A program made the translations under genes and the position numbers. DNA of 64,000 nt. Source: Cephalotrichum gorgonifer. Lineage: Eukaryota > Ascomycota > Sordariomycetes > Microascales > Microascaceae. A model generated the notes under the pieces. The model did no database searches and was not told the DNA's origin. It worked only from the letters and a program-made list of their open reading frames with translations. Positions 47,124 to 57,949 of the stretch are shown here, one piece after another (the stretch's first letter is position 1; each line of letters opens with the position of its first letter). The stretch lies in the NCBI GenBank assembly GCA_900312665.1, contig ONZQ02000011.1:573454-637453 (forward strand). The letters run 5' to 3'.

Positions 47124-50100
47124 ATGACTCGGGAACAGGCTCGCGCCTCCCATAGCGGGCACCCAGATGTAGAGATCGACCTGTTGGCCCTCCTGTGGGA
47201 GGAGGCTCCCTTCCCGAGGCTCCCTCGCGATGCGCCGCCAGAGCTCAAGGACTTCGTTCAAACCATCGAAAACCCTCGACATGTGTACACTATTCACAAG
47301 GCAGCTCGACGCCATAACTTTCAGTCTCTAGTGGAAAAGTCTGTCCCCTCCCCCTCGCTCGCCATTCTCTCCCACGTCGTCCCCATCGTCGCTAACGTCG
47401 CGTTCTTGCCAGGTTCGTCGCCCAACTGCGATATGGCTGCGCCAATCCCTCATGTACCACGCCCTCATGTCTCTCGTGTCGAAAACGATTAGCCGGAAAG
47501 GCACCTATCCGCCGATACAACCCCACGAGCGCCAGGACGCTGGCCGTCTACATGGCCACCCAAGACGATCCCGAACGCTCCCTCTGTCCATACCTGCGAA
47601 TTGGGAAGGACACCCCCGTGTCGGCGATGAATTCGCTCGTGATATCGCCCATCCATCCGACGGGAGATACCACCCTCAAGGCCCCAAGTCGCCAGCGCTC
47701 GGGTAGTAAAGGCAAAGAGAGGAGGCAATCCACAGAAAGCTCGCGGGACTCGGGCGAGGAACAAGCCTCCCCACACCCTGCGAAGCCTCCAGGGCGCCAT
47801 GGTAGGAGTAGGAATCGAAGCCAGAGTCCAGGAAATAACCAATACGAGCGGCCAGCGATACGACGACAAAATGAGGCTACATTTGAAGTCAAGGAGCAGC
47901 CAGTCAGGCAGGACCATCGCTCCTTCACGACGAATATGTTTGGGACAGTTGCGTTCAGGATGCTGGAGTGGTTGACGCCCCATAGCCTCGACACCCTAGC
48001 GAAGCGAGTGCAAGATCTATCAGCTCCCTCCGGCCCAGAGGAATCAAGCCCGCCTTCGCCGAAACTCTCGTCTTCGTCAGCTTCCCAGGACCCCGGTTCT
48101 CCTGCTTCACCCAGGACCAGATCAGACAGCATGAGCAAGGAGGCCAGGTCATCCGATGCCGCATCTCCCGTCCAACCCTCCGGAACCCCGGCCGTCCCGA
48201 ACAAGGCCGGCACTTCAACAAACGCGGCCAACGCGAGACGGAATTCAAATGCTAAGGTCCGGGCGGCGGCTACGAAACCGATTCGAAAACTCTCGACGGA
48301 CCCATACGTCTCCAGCGCTACAGCCGAAGATGCCCCTCCAACTCTAGTCTCTCCGCGGATATGTGGACGCCACTCAGAAAAACTTCCACGGCCGCCGAAG
48401 AGTAGTCAGGCACCTAATAGGGGAGTCTCTTTTGCCCCGCCTTCGCCGAGTGGTTCCTCTGATGACGCCGAGGTTGAAAGGGCCCATCTCACCTCAGGGG
48501 ATGAGATCGAGATTGAGGAGGCCCAGGATCTGCTCGACGACAGGGACAGGACTGATGAGGAGGGTGATGATGAAGGAAGCCAAGAATCCGAAGGCTCAAC
48601 TGGCGACGAGGAAGAGCCAAATGATGTCGCGTCCACGCCGGCACGAGACAAGTCGCCTGAAACAAGTGACCCAGTGGAAGATACCTTTTCGGATGACGCC
48701 AGGCTCTCTCGTCTTGGTGATGCCATACTTCCACAGTCCCTTTCGCGTCTTAATTTTGAGGTGGTCGAATTTCTTTTCAACGTTCTCCGAGAAGATTCTA
48801 CTTTCGAATCGCCGACGCTACTGCCGCGGGGCGCCTCGTGGCAACTGCAGCCAGGGAGGCTAACGAGGTTGCCGGGTATGCCGACGCCATATCCACTGCC
48901 GATGAAGCAGGAATGGAAGCGGTTCATTGAGCAGAGCGTCTTCTACGTCATGAGCGATGCGCATTCTCTCGTCCGATCCTTTACAAAGGACGGCAAGCTC
49001 CTCGACTCTCGCAGCCTGTGGCGTTCCATGGTTCGCCTGACCGATGCCGCTCCTAGCCTCGTCTTCCACAGTCTCTGGATGGCAACGGCCGGCCTCTTCA
49101 CCCTCCCTAAGTCCTTCCAACCTGTACAGTCTCCGAGCACAAAATCTTTCCCCAAGACGCCAAGAGCCCTCACACATGCCGAGGCGGGACATCTAGTATC
49201 CATATGCCTCCATGCCTTAGCCGCCGCGGCACCTGAGGTACCCAATAGGACTGTCCTATTCGATACGTCGCGCCTAAGATCGGGCGGTGCTATATTATCC
49301 GGGAACGGCGGCACTCGTTCTAACCCGGCGCAAATAAGCCTGAAGTATAACGATACCTTCTCCAACGATCTTGCGCTTCGACTAGCTCGACGACTCTTCT
49401 CGGCGCTGGTAGTGCGAAAACACTTTGCCGCTTTGGCCGAGTTTGACGACAATGTCCACGACAGCCCAGAAGACTTGGATGTTCTTGCTCCACTGATGAG
49501 CCAGATGGACCATTTGAATTCAGACGCGGAGATATCGCAGAACCACTCCCCTACACTGCAGGCACTTCCCCTCTTACTTATCGATTGGGCCAAGGCCGTG
49601 CTGATGCAGGACTGGGATGGTCAGCCCATGTTCAACCCCGATAGCGCCTTTGGTGGGGCGATGCTGTTCATCGAGACGATGTGTAAGTTTCCTCTCCCTT
49701 GCTCGGGTAGTTTCACAACAGCCCCTTGCGTCAGTTCATACAGACTAACATGATGTAGATGAACGGAAGCAGGAACTTCTACTGGCCGATGTGAACTTCA
49801 GGGTCGAATACCTTGCTGATCGCCTCGACTCAGCGTCGATCCCCGTGGACTGGTTATCATTCGTGCCATCGCGGAAGCGACAGCATCTCCTGGACCGGCC
49901 GTTCGTGTTCCACCCCTCCAATCTCGTGTCCTACTTCCGCGCCATCAACCTATCCCGCATGAGCCGAAGCTACGAAGAACCAAGTTCGGTCTATGAGCGG
50001 GTACGGCGATTCGCCAGCGACGGACTCCTTGGCCACCAGCACCGACGGGTACTCCAGGACATGGTGAGACGGGCGATGTCGAAGTACCTGATTCTCAACG

Positions 50101-51230
50101 TCGGCCGGAAGACTGTGGTACGAGACGCCTTTGATCAGCTCTGGCAGAGGGAAGAGAGGGAGCTCCTACGGCCACTCAAGGTTCACCTGGGCGAGGACAG
50201 TGGAGAGGAAGGGTTTGATCTCGGCGGAGTGCAACAAGAGTTCTTCAAGCTTGTGGTTGCGGAAATCTTTGACCCCAGCTACGGTGCCTTTACCGTGGAC
50301 GAGCGGACGAGAATGGCCTGGTTCGTTCCCGGGTCCCTCGTCGAGACATGGAAGTACGAGCTTGTTGGTGTCATCTTCTCTCTGGCCGTATATAACGGCC
50401 TGACACTCCCAGTCACGCTCCCCAAGGCGCTCTACCGGAAACTGCTCGGCGAGCCGGTCGACGAGCTCCATCATATTGCGGATGGCTGGCCCGAACTCGC
50501 CAGCGGCTTGACGATGCTCCTCGAGTGGGACGAGAGCGACGGGACGGTGGAAGACATCTTCGCTCGCACCTACGAATTCTCAGTAGATACCTTTGGCGTG
50601 CCCGTCTCTCGAGACATGCAGTCCTGGTACGACAAGCCCTGGCCCCGGGCCGCGGTCCTCCCCGGGTCCAGCCGCGCGGCACCTTCGGAAGAGAACCCCG
50701 CCGACGCGCCCATGGTCACAGACGAGAACAGGAGCGCGTACGTCAGCGACTACATCAAGTTCCTGACGGACCTCTCGGTCCAGCCGCAGTACGCGGCGTT
50801 CGAGCGCGGGTTCAGGGCCTGTCTACACGCGAGGTCGCTCGACCTGCTCTCTCCCTCGATCCTCCAGTCCGTCGTCGAGGGGACGCAGGAGATCGACCTC
50901 GCGGAGCTGAAGCGGCACACGCGCTACAACGGGTGGGACGCGTCCCACCAGACGATCCGCGACTTCTGGAGCGTGGTCAAGCGCTACGACGAGCCGATGA
51001 AGCGGCGGCTCCTCGAGTTCGTCACGGCATCGGACAGGGTGCCGGTCGGGGGCATGCAGCACGTGCAGTTCGTGATACAGAGGAACGGCGAGGAGGGGAA
51101 GGGAGGCAGGCTTCCCACCGCGTATACGTGTTATGGGACGCTGCTTCTCCCCGAGTACGAGGAGAAGGAGGTGCTGAGGGAGAGGTTGGGGATGGCGCTG
51201 GCGAACTCGCAGGGGTTCGGGTTTGCGTAA
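47124..51230 (+). CDS. HUL4: HUL4-type HECT E3 ubiquitin ligase
   Basis: Exons 47124-47338, 47413-49682 and 49759-51230 (introns GTCTGT...GCCAG, 74 nt, and GTAAGT...TGTAG, 76 nt; phases agree) give 1318 aa. A Cys-rich N-terminal finger (GCANPSCTTPSCLSCRKR) spans the first junction and is typical of Hul4/AZUL-like N-termini. A long Ser/Pro and acidic disordered region follows to about residue 500. The HECT domain covers the last 350 residues: LGEDSGEEGFDLGGVQQEFF, GLTLPVTLPKALYRKLLG, LPTAYTCYGTLLLPEY with catalytic Cys near 1286, and a terminal Phe/Ala tail. Known role: it transfers ubiquitin from E2 through the HECT Cys. Yeast Hul4 helps degrade misfolded and nuclear substrates. The start codon lies 417 bp from the transposon island and the gene is intact. 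Confidence 0.92.
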
Positions 51231-52175
51231 TTGTACAAGGGTTTTTGTTGGTTCATATTCTGAGTGTGTATTACTTTGCTCCCCGTTTTTCGTTTCTTTT
51301 TCGTTTCCTTTTCTTTCCCTTCATCTCACAACTGTATCCTACGTCTATGGGTATAACACGTAAATGGCTAGTGGCGTTTATACCAAGGAAGGGGGGAAGG
51401 AGGTGTTATAATTGGGAGGCGAGCTGCATTCCATTCTGCTTTTGCATTAGGTAGATGAGAGAGAGAGACACATCCAGGACGGACATATTTAGAAGAGAGC
51501 GGTGGCTATGAAATGAAAGCGCAGAATACAAGTTGATATTCATACTCACATATTCCTATCTCGTGTAAGATGTGCTTCTATCTTCTCTGCACCCTGCCGG
51601 CTGCCTTTGCGGGACCGTGAACCTATCCATTCTCCCGTCGACATCACTGCAAATCAAGGTCGAGGATGCGGGGCAGGTACAGATACATGTTGTGACAACC
51701 GCCCTTGCTTAGAAATACCCGGTAGCTGAGACCAGTGCGGGGTATCTGGTACTGAAGACAACCCCGTCACAGCCCGACGCGGGGCCATCTTTCGAGATTT
51801 CGAGATTTCGTAAGTCGGAGGTCGAGGTCCAAGGCAACTTGGCACTCACCACTCAACGAGGGAAGGAATACAGTTTCTGGGCCTCGAATCCATGAAATTC
51901 AGGAACCGGTGGGGAATTTGACGATACCTCTATTATCGCCTTCCTCTTTATTTTTCTTCTCCTTCTCTTCAACACCTGGTCTGTCCTTATACAGAAGCCT
52001 TTTTTTTTTTTCATCTACTAAATCTCCACAAAAATATTCTTACCTCACAATCCTCAGTCCTCATCGCCACATCAAATTGCCTAATACCGCCCTCAGCCTA
52101 GCCGTTTCCTCTCACTAACAACGCCTCATATAACACCCCTTCTATCTTATAAACGGCGTGCTCACGGCAAGGACC
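51231..52175. other. Intergenic, no gene seen
   Basis: A tandem gap between HUL4 and the ataxin-10-like gene. It has a short GA microsatellite near 51455-51466, a T-run near 51999-52010, and a C/T-rich leader before the next start. No conserved frame. Confidence 0.6.
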
Positions 52176-55077
52176 ATGTCGGCTGAATCATCTGGAAGCC
52201 CGGCGTCCCCGCCGCCGCCGCCGCCTCCAGCTCAGCCCGGGCCGTCGCCCGCCCGCGCGGAGTCTATCGAGGAGAGGGGCCTCCTCGCCAGTCTCATAAC
52301 ACTGGAGTCGCATTTCACGAGGCGGCCCGTCCTGGGGCCGAAGAGTACGTGCCAGGCCATTACGATGCTAAGCAAGTCGCTCGGGAGGACACAGGATGAG
52401 GATATCCGGTGAGTTTCCCAAACCCCACATCCAACCGCTCATGACGACTATCTAACACACATATCCAGGACAAGAAAATTCGGACCAAACGTCGAGATAT
52501 GGGTCTACCTAAGAAGGATCTTCGCAACCGCCATCCCCAGCCTGGCCAACCGCGCCCTAGGACCCCTCGAGGGCCCGGACGTCGCGGCCTCTTACCCCCA
52601 GAGCACGGCGCTCATCGTCAAGAACTACGCCACCATCAAGGAGGACGTCCAGCTCCTCGAGATCATGATGCAGATCGCGCGCAACGTCCTGGTGAGCGAC
52701 TCTAGGCCGGTGCCACAGGACCTGTGCGCGGCCGCGAGGTTCGATAAGATGGCGTACAAGACCATCCTGCTCTGTGCCTATGTCACGAATAATTCCAAGG
52801 GGCCCGCCGACGGGGAGGTGTCTGCGGACAATTTGGAGAAGGCTTTTGAAATTCACGATCTCTGTACGTCTCTTCCCCTGCTTCCTCTCTTTCACTCTCC
52901 TTCCCTCCTATTCCAGACATGGGGATATACAACTGACAGATTCTTCTAAATTAAGTCAAGAGACTGCTGGTTACGACGTTGCAGCAGGCTCACAACTGGG
53001 TTGTCGGCCACCACTGGAACAAGATGCAGCTGTTCCTAGACGTCCTCTTCGACGAGGGCGAGGTCGACACTGCCCCCGTGGGCGAGGGCCAGCAGAGGCA
53101 ACTACCCGAGCTCGACACCGAGGTGGTCAGGGTCGAGATTCAGAACTGGCTGGCTCGGAACTCGAAGCTGGACCCCGCCGCCGCCGCCCTTCTGCGCGAC
53201 TACACCGAGCACCATTCCAAGAAGGCGTCGGGCCCGCTAGAGGCCATGTCCCCCCTCGCGTGGAACTGGCTCCCCGAGGGCTCCGTCGACGTCCCCGCCC
53301 AGGACGACGGTTCCGCCCCCTTCTGGAACGTGGACGCGCCCACGAAGTGGGACCAGGACCTCCAGTACCGCCGCACCTCCCACGAGATTGACACCTGGTG
53401 GACGCAGGCCATGGACCCAGGCTCCGAGGGCTCGACGAAGCCCATGCACACCGTCGCCTTCGCCAAGGGCCAGCTCGATGCCTCGCGGCAGTCCCTCCTC
53501 GCCCGCTGCGCCGCCGCCAGCTCCGCCGCCAAGGAGGCGCAGACGGCGGGCGGCGCGCACCCGGCCTCGGCGGCGGCCTACAACTACAACCTCCGCCTCG
53601 ACGAGGGCGACGACGGCATGACGTCGGGCATCCTCACCGAGATCCCCAACATCCTCGACCCGCGCCAGATCGAGGCGCTCTACATGATCATCAAGACGTG
53701 CGTTCTCGATAGCCACGGTGACGGGCTCTCCCCCAGCGGCGAAAACCTTCAGAAGACGCGCTGCAAGATGTTCCTCGCCCTCAACTCCGGCCGGAGCCTC
53801 TTCCGCGAGATGCTCGTCTACGTGGGGATCTGGGTCCTCGACGACACGTCGCTCGTGTACAACGTCATGCGCGACATCGTCCTCGCGCTGCACCAGAACC
53901 TCCTGATCCCGTATGCGTGGAACCGCCTGCGGGCCCACAAGCACTTCATCTCCCCCGCACAGTCCATGCTTCTCCGCCTCGTGGGCGACCTGTTCTGCAC
54001 GTCGCGCTCGAACCCCGAGACGCTCACGGCGCCCGAGAAGGCACGCCTCGTCAAGCTCGTGCACTTCCTCTTCGGCTTCTTCCGCTCGCGCGTGGTCCCC
54101 GAGTACGCGGCCGTCATGTACCTCCAGACGAGGGTCCGCGAGGGAGCCATCCCGGGGGCCGAGTTCCCGATGCACTACTGGGAGATGCAGCGCGCCAAGG
54201 CGGCGCTGGTGCAGTACCTCGAGTTCCTGCTCCTCGTGGCCGAGGTGAAGGAGACGAGGGAGCTGCTGATAGAGTGGGAGGCGGTCTACGACCTCATCAC
54301 GCTCCTCGTAGCCCTCGAGGGCGCCGTTCCCAAGCTCCCCCTCGTGGACGTCACGACGGGTCAGCCGCGCGCCGTGCCGCAGCCCGGCGCCGCCGGCGCC
54401 GACCACGCGAGGGCGGGCGGGTACCCGCGCTCGGAGTACGAGGACTCGGAGAGCGAGTCGCTCGACTCGACGCAGCCCCTCGAGTCTCCGCACGCGGCCT
54501 CGGCGTCTAGGGACCAGGCGTCGCGATACGCGTGGTCGGGCACCAAGGCGCCCATCTTCACCATCCTCGCGACGCTCCTCCAGCCGCCGTCCGGTAGGAG
54601 TACGCCCGGGAACCCGACGGTGCAGAGGCAGATCCTGCGGAACAACGGGCTCGCGGCCCTGCTGAACTGCGTCACGTACGACGGCCACCAGCCGCTGTCG
54701 AGGGAGAGGGTCACGCTGTGCCTGAAGTGGCTCGTCGAGGGGAACAAGGACGCGACCGAGTGGTTCAAGGAGCTGTTCAGGCACTCCGAGGGGGGGGGGT
54801 CGCGGCGGGGCAGCAGCAGCAAGGCGGCCCGTCTCGCGCCGGCCCGAGCACGGGTGTCTTACAGGGGATGGCGGCGGGGCCCGCGCCCCCGCCGCCGAGG
54901 AGGCGAGCGGACGACGACGACGCGGAGCCCGCCGACCTGGAGGTCAGGAGCATCAGGCTGGACGGCGTGAGGGGGGAAGTCAAGGTTAGGGTGCGGTCCA
55001 GCTCGGCGCCGTCGAGCGAGGAGCCGGCGTTCCGGAGTGGCGGGATGACGCAGATGGAGGAGGACTTCATGGCGTAG
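52176..55077 (+). CDS. Ataxin-10/Ctr86-like armadillo-type protein (frameshifted near the C-terminus)
   Basis: Exons 52176-52408, 52469-52863 and 52956-55077 (introns of 60 and 92 nt) give about 916 aa. The protein is helical throughout, as in armadillo-like folds. Near the end, VQRQILRNNGLAALLNCVTYDGHQPLSRERVTLCLKWLVEGN matches the ataxin-10 homology segment (Pfam Atx10homo_assoc). The N-terminus is a Pro/Ser-rich tail. At 54790-54799 a run of ten G breaks the frame: before it the frame ends WFKELFRHSEGG, after it the plausible tail (PPPPRRRADDDDAEPADLEVRSI, ending EEDFMA) lies in another frame. One more G would join them. The alternative reading ends at 54970 in low-complexity Arg/Thr. Yeast Ctr86 is essential and of unclear function; the human protein acts in neurite outgrowth and cytokinesis. 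The start at 52176 has context gaccATG. Confidence 0.8.
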
Positions 55078-56230
55078 AGCCACTTTTGTCTCTGTTCCTC
55101 TGCTTTCCTTTTTTCTATTGTTTTCCTCTCGCCATTTCTTTCAATTTCAAGGCGTTGGGACGCTGTCTATGTCAGGGGGGTCTCGGGCGGGTCGTTTTTT
55201 CACATATTCCCTTGGATGGAGTAAATCTTGTTCATATGGACTGGGAAAAGGGGGGTGGGAAGGGAAGGGAGGAAGGGGGTCGGCATGGAGTGGCGTTCGT
55301 TGGATATACATTTTCTCGAAGTATTTTTTTCTCGCGGGCTTTGCCTCCCTATAAGGGAGAGGAACCCGCCCAAAAATCATGGTGTTGTCGTTCTTTCCCC
55401 TTTTTGATATATTTTTGGCCTCGTATCCATGGTCCTGGGAGCCCGCCTGCCAGGCTGACTTACATGGACTTCTCTTCGTTTGGAATCAGAAGGAAGTAGA
55501 TGGCGAGAAAATTCAGTAGGACCCGTTTCTAGATCCTGAATACTTGGCCATTGACGGGGGAAGAATCGATGTGTGGGCAAGATGGTGGCGTCCACGGTGA
55601 CAAGTAGCGCTCTAATATGTCCATTCTACTATATAAGAACAAACCTCCACCTTGGTCCCAGTGGAAATCTCGCCCAGGTCGTAACATCAGTATACGGTAA
55701 AGGAGGGTGAACACACACGTATCACCCATTTACAGTACAGCATAGTCAGCGGCAGAACCCAGAACTGCAGAACAGTCTTCAATGATGTCAAGAGAACTCC
55801 TAATGGACAATAGCAGTATAGCGGTATCTCTTTATTATTCACACACAAACAGCACATCTGAGGAGGAAAAAATACGGGCCTAGAATTGACCGGGCGGCGG
55901 CTCTCGATCTCCCCCCCCCAAAGAAAGAAGAAACAGGAGGGGAGCAACGTCGGCTCGCCCTTTTCTCCCCGCGGGATTTGGCACGTACGAGGGCTTCTCG
56001 ATATAATAATACAAGGCTGGGAGCTGAGCGCCCGTACCTTCCCCCCCTCCATTTTATATTTTTTATCCTCACTCTCCTCCTCCTCGTCCTCCTCCTCCAC
56101 CATGGCGGGAACCCCGTCCTCCCCTTCCCCGCCCCTCGTCCACTCTTCCGCACCATCCCTCGTCCTCTTCCTTCTCCCCCTGCCCCGCGCTCTCCTACCG
56201 CCTCCCCCTCGTAGCCTGATGGCTCCTGAC
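55078..56230. other. Convergent intergenic region, no gene seen
   Basis: Between the 3' ends of the ataxin-10-like and ZIP genes. It holds C/T-rich stretches around 56040-56220 (CCTCCTCCTCGTCC type), which create long but meaningless frames on both strands. No RNA gene recognised. Confidence 0.6.
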
Positions 56231-57949
56231 CTACGCGAATATTCCCACAATGGACATAGCCGCAGCTAAATATACGTCAGCAACCGCGCCTAGAGAGGAA
56301 GATAGACAAGAGAAAGGGCTTAGGGTGTATTTTCTTACCGCCGAGGAGAACGTAGCAGAAGCCCTTGATTTTCATCTTCTTGGTCATGACGTGCTGTGCC
56401 TCCTCCGAGAGGAAATCCTCGGCAAGGAGATCCACGAGGGCGGCGTAGATGAGAAGACCCGACGAACTACGAAATTTGTAAGCTGCGAAGTTCGGGTCAA
56501 ATAAAAAGGAGAGGAAGGGGTTGCTTACATTGCATTGAAGACACCCACGATGATCAACCCAAAGGCGCTCTCCGGGTCATATGAGTCCCTCGCGAGGATC
56601 CCGATGGCCTGTCCGATAGGCGCCGTCGTGCCGAACGCCACAACGAGAACCCACGGCCGGATGCTCTTCGCCGCGTACGGGACCTCGGCGATACGAGAAC
56701 CGAGACCGAGACCCTCGAACATCTGGTGGAACAGGATAGCGATGAGAAGGACGATGAAACCATCGTTGGTGAGAGAGATGGTGATGCCGACGAAGACGGA
56801 GTGGAAGAGGATACCGCCCTCGAGGAGAGTGATGTTGGACGACATCTTCCGCAGGACAGCGGGGTCGACCCTGTTGCCCTGGAAGTCGATGATGACCTTG
56901 CCGTTGTCGCCGTACTGCGGAGGGTCCTCCGGGTCCGCGGTGAGGGCGTTGGAGTTGGAGGAGTAGCTATTCTGGGAGTTCTCGAACATGTTGATGAGCT
57001 CGAGGCGCTGGCGGACGTACTGCTCGTAGAAGACAATGAACCATGTCGGCATGTCCGACGCCTGGTTTTGCATCTTCTCGTCGCCGGTGAGGAACGGGTT
57101 CTCGCGGCGGGCGAGCTCATCCTCGTACATCCGCTGTGCCATCGCCTTCTCCGTCCCGGCGTCAGGGAACTCACCGGCGCTGGGCCGGCGGGGGCGTGGG
57201 GGCGCCCTCGAGGCGGCCGCGCCACCGTGGTTATGTCCGCGGTTGGACGGCGCCTCACCCGTGGGACCACCGTGGGAGTGGCCTCCCGTCTTGGCGTTGA
57301 GGTACATCTCGATGACGAAGAGGCAGAACATGGAGCCCATCATGATGACACCGGGCATAGCGGGGTAGTCCTCGATGAAGAGGTCCGGGAGGCACGGGTC
57401 CGAAAGGCTCCCAAAGGCCGTGGGCAAGAGCTGTTCTGGAAATTAGGGACTGTTCGGTTCCCCGGGGGCGGGTATAATAGTCCTTCATTGGCTTCCAACT
57501 CACATGTACGAACGCTGTAGCTACAAGAACACCAGTACCAAAGTGCTTGCAGGCGAAGAAAGCAGAAGGGGGGATCTTCAACCACTTGACCCTTTTGGCC
57601 ACCACTGGGAAACCACATCCTAAAAGGATGTCAGCGTTATGATGCTAAACGGGGGGTGGCGCTGGAGATTCGTACCGAGGATGGAGAATGCCAGGACGAG
57701 GACTATATAAGTTCCGGACGGCAACGTTAGCAAAGAGCTCTCTCTACATCACCCCCGGAAGAGGGGTCCGTTCCTGCCAGGCCCCTTCGAAAACTTACAC
57801 AATCCAACAACGTGGATAGGAAGGTCGTACTCGCCCACCGCGGCTCCGCCGCCACAAGCGGGCTTCCCCCCATCATCAAGGGGTGAAGCGGGAGCCACAG
57901 GGGTTGAAGTGGGAGGAAAGCTTGAACTGGGAGGAACGGAATCCGCCAT
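56231..57949 (-). CDS. ZIP-family zinc/iron transporter
   Basis: Six exons, 57949-57799, 57702-57676 (27-nt microexon), 57619-57504, 57430-56529, 56466-56339 and 56265-56231, all GT-AG and phase-consistent, give 452 aa. The joined N-terminal membrane segments read DLPIHVVGLFLVLAFSILGCGFPVVAKR, then FGTGVLVATAFVHLLPTAF. A His-rich cytosolic loop (GGHSHGGP, NRGHNHGG) follows, then the metal-site helices LLEGGILFHSVFVGITISL and LFHQMFEGLGLGSRI, and the C-terminus ends AAAMSIVGIFA. Known role: ZIP proteins import Zn2+ or Fe2+ into the cytosol across the plasma or vacuolar membrane. The length and helix order fit a complete Zrt-type transporter. It is divergent from the CDF exporter, suggesting a metal-homeostasis pair (inference). 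Confidence 0.93.

Noticed and set aside
50525..51454. A 309-codon plus-strand frame overlapping the HECT domain
   Set aside because: An Arg-rich shadow of the HECT frame; the HECT catalytic motifs lie in the other frame.
53237..54784. A 515-codon minus-strand frame opposite the ataxin-10-like gene
   Set aside because: An Arg/Val/Leu-rich mirror of GC-rich coding sequence with no domain; the plus strand has the family match and introns.
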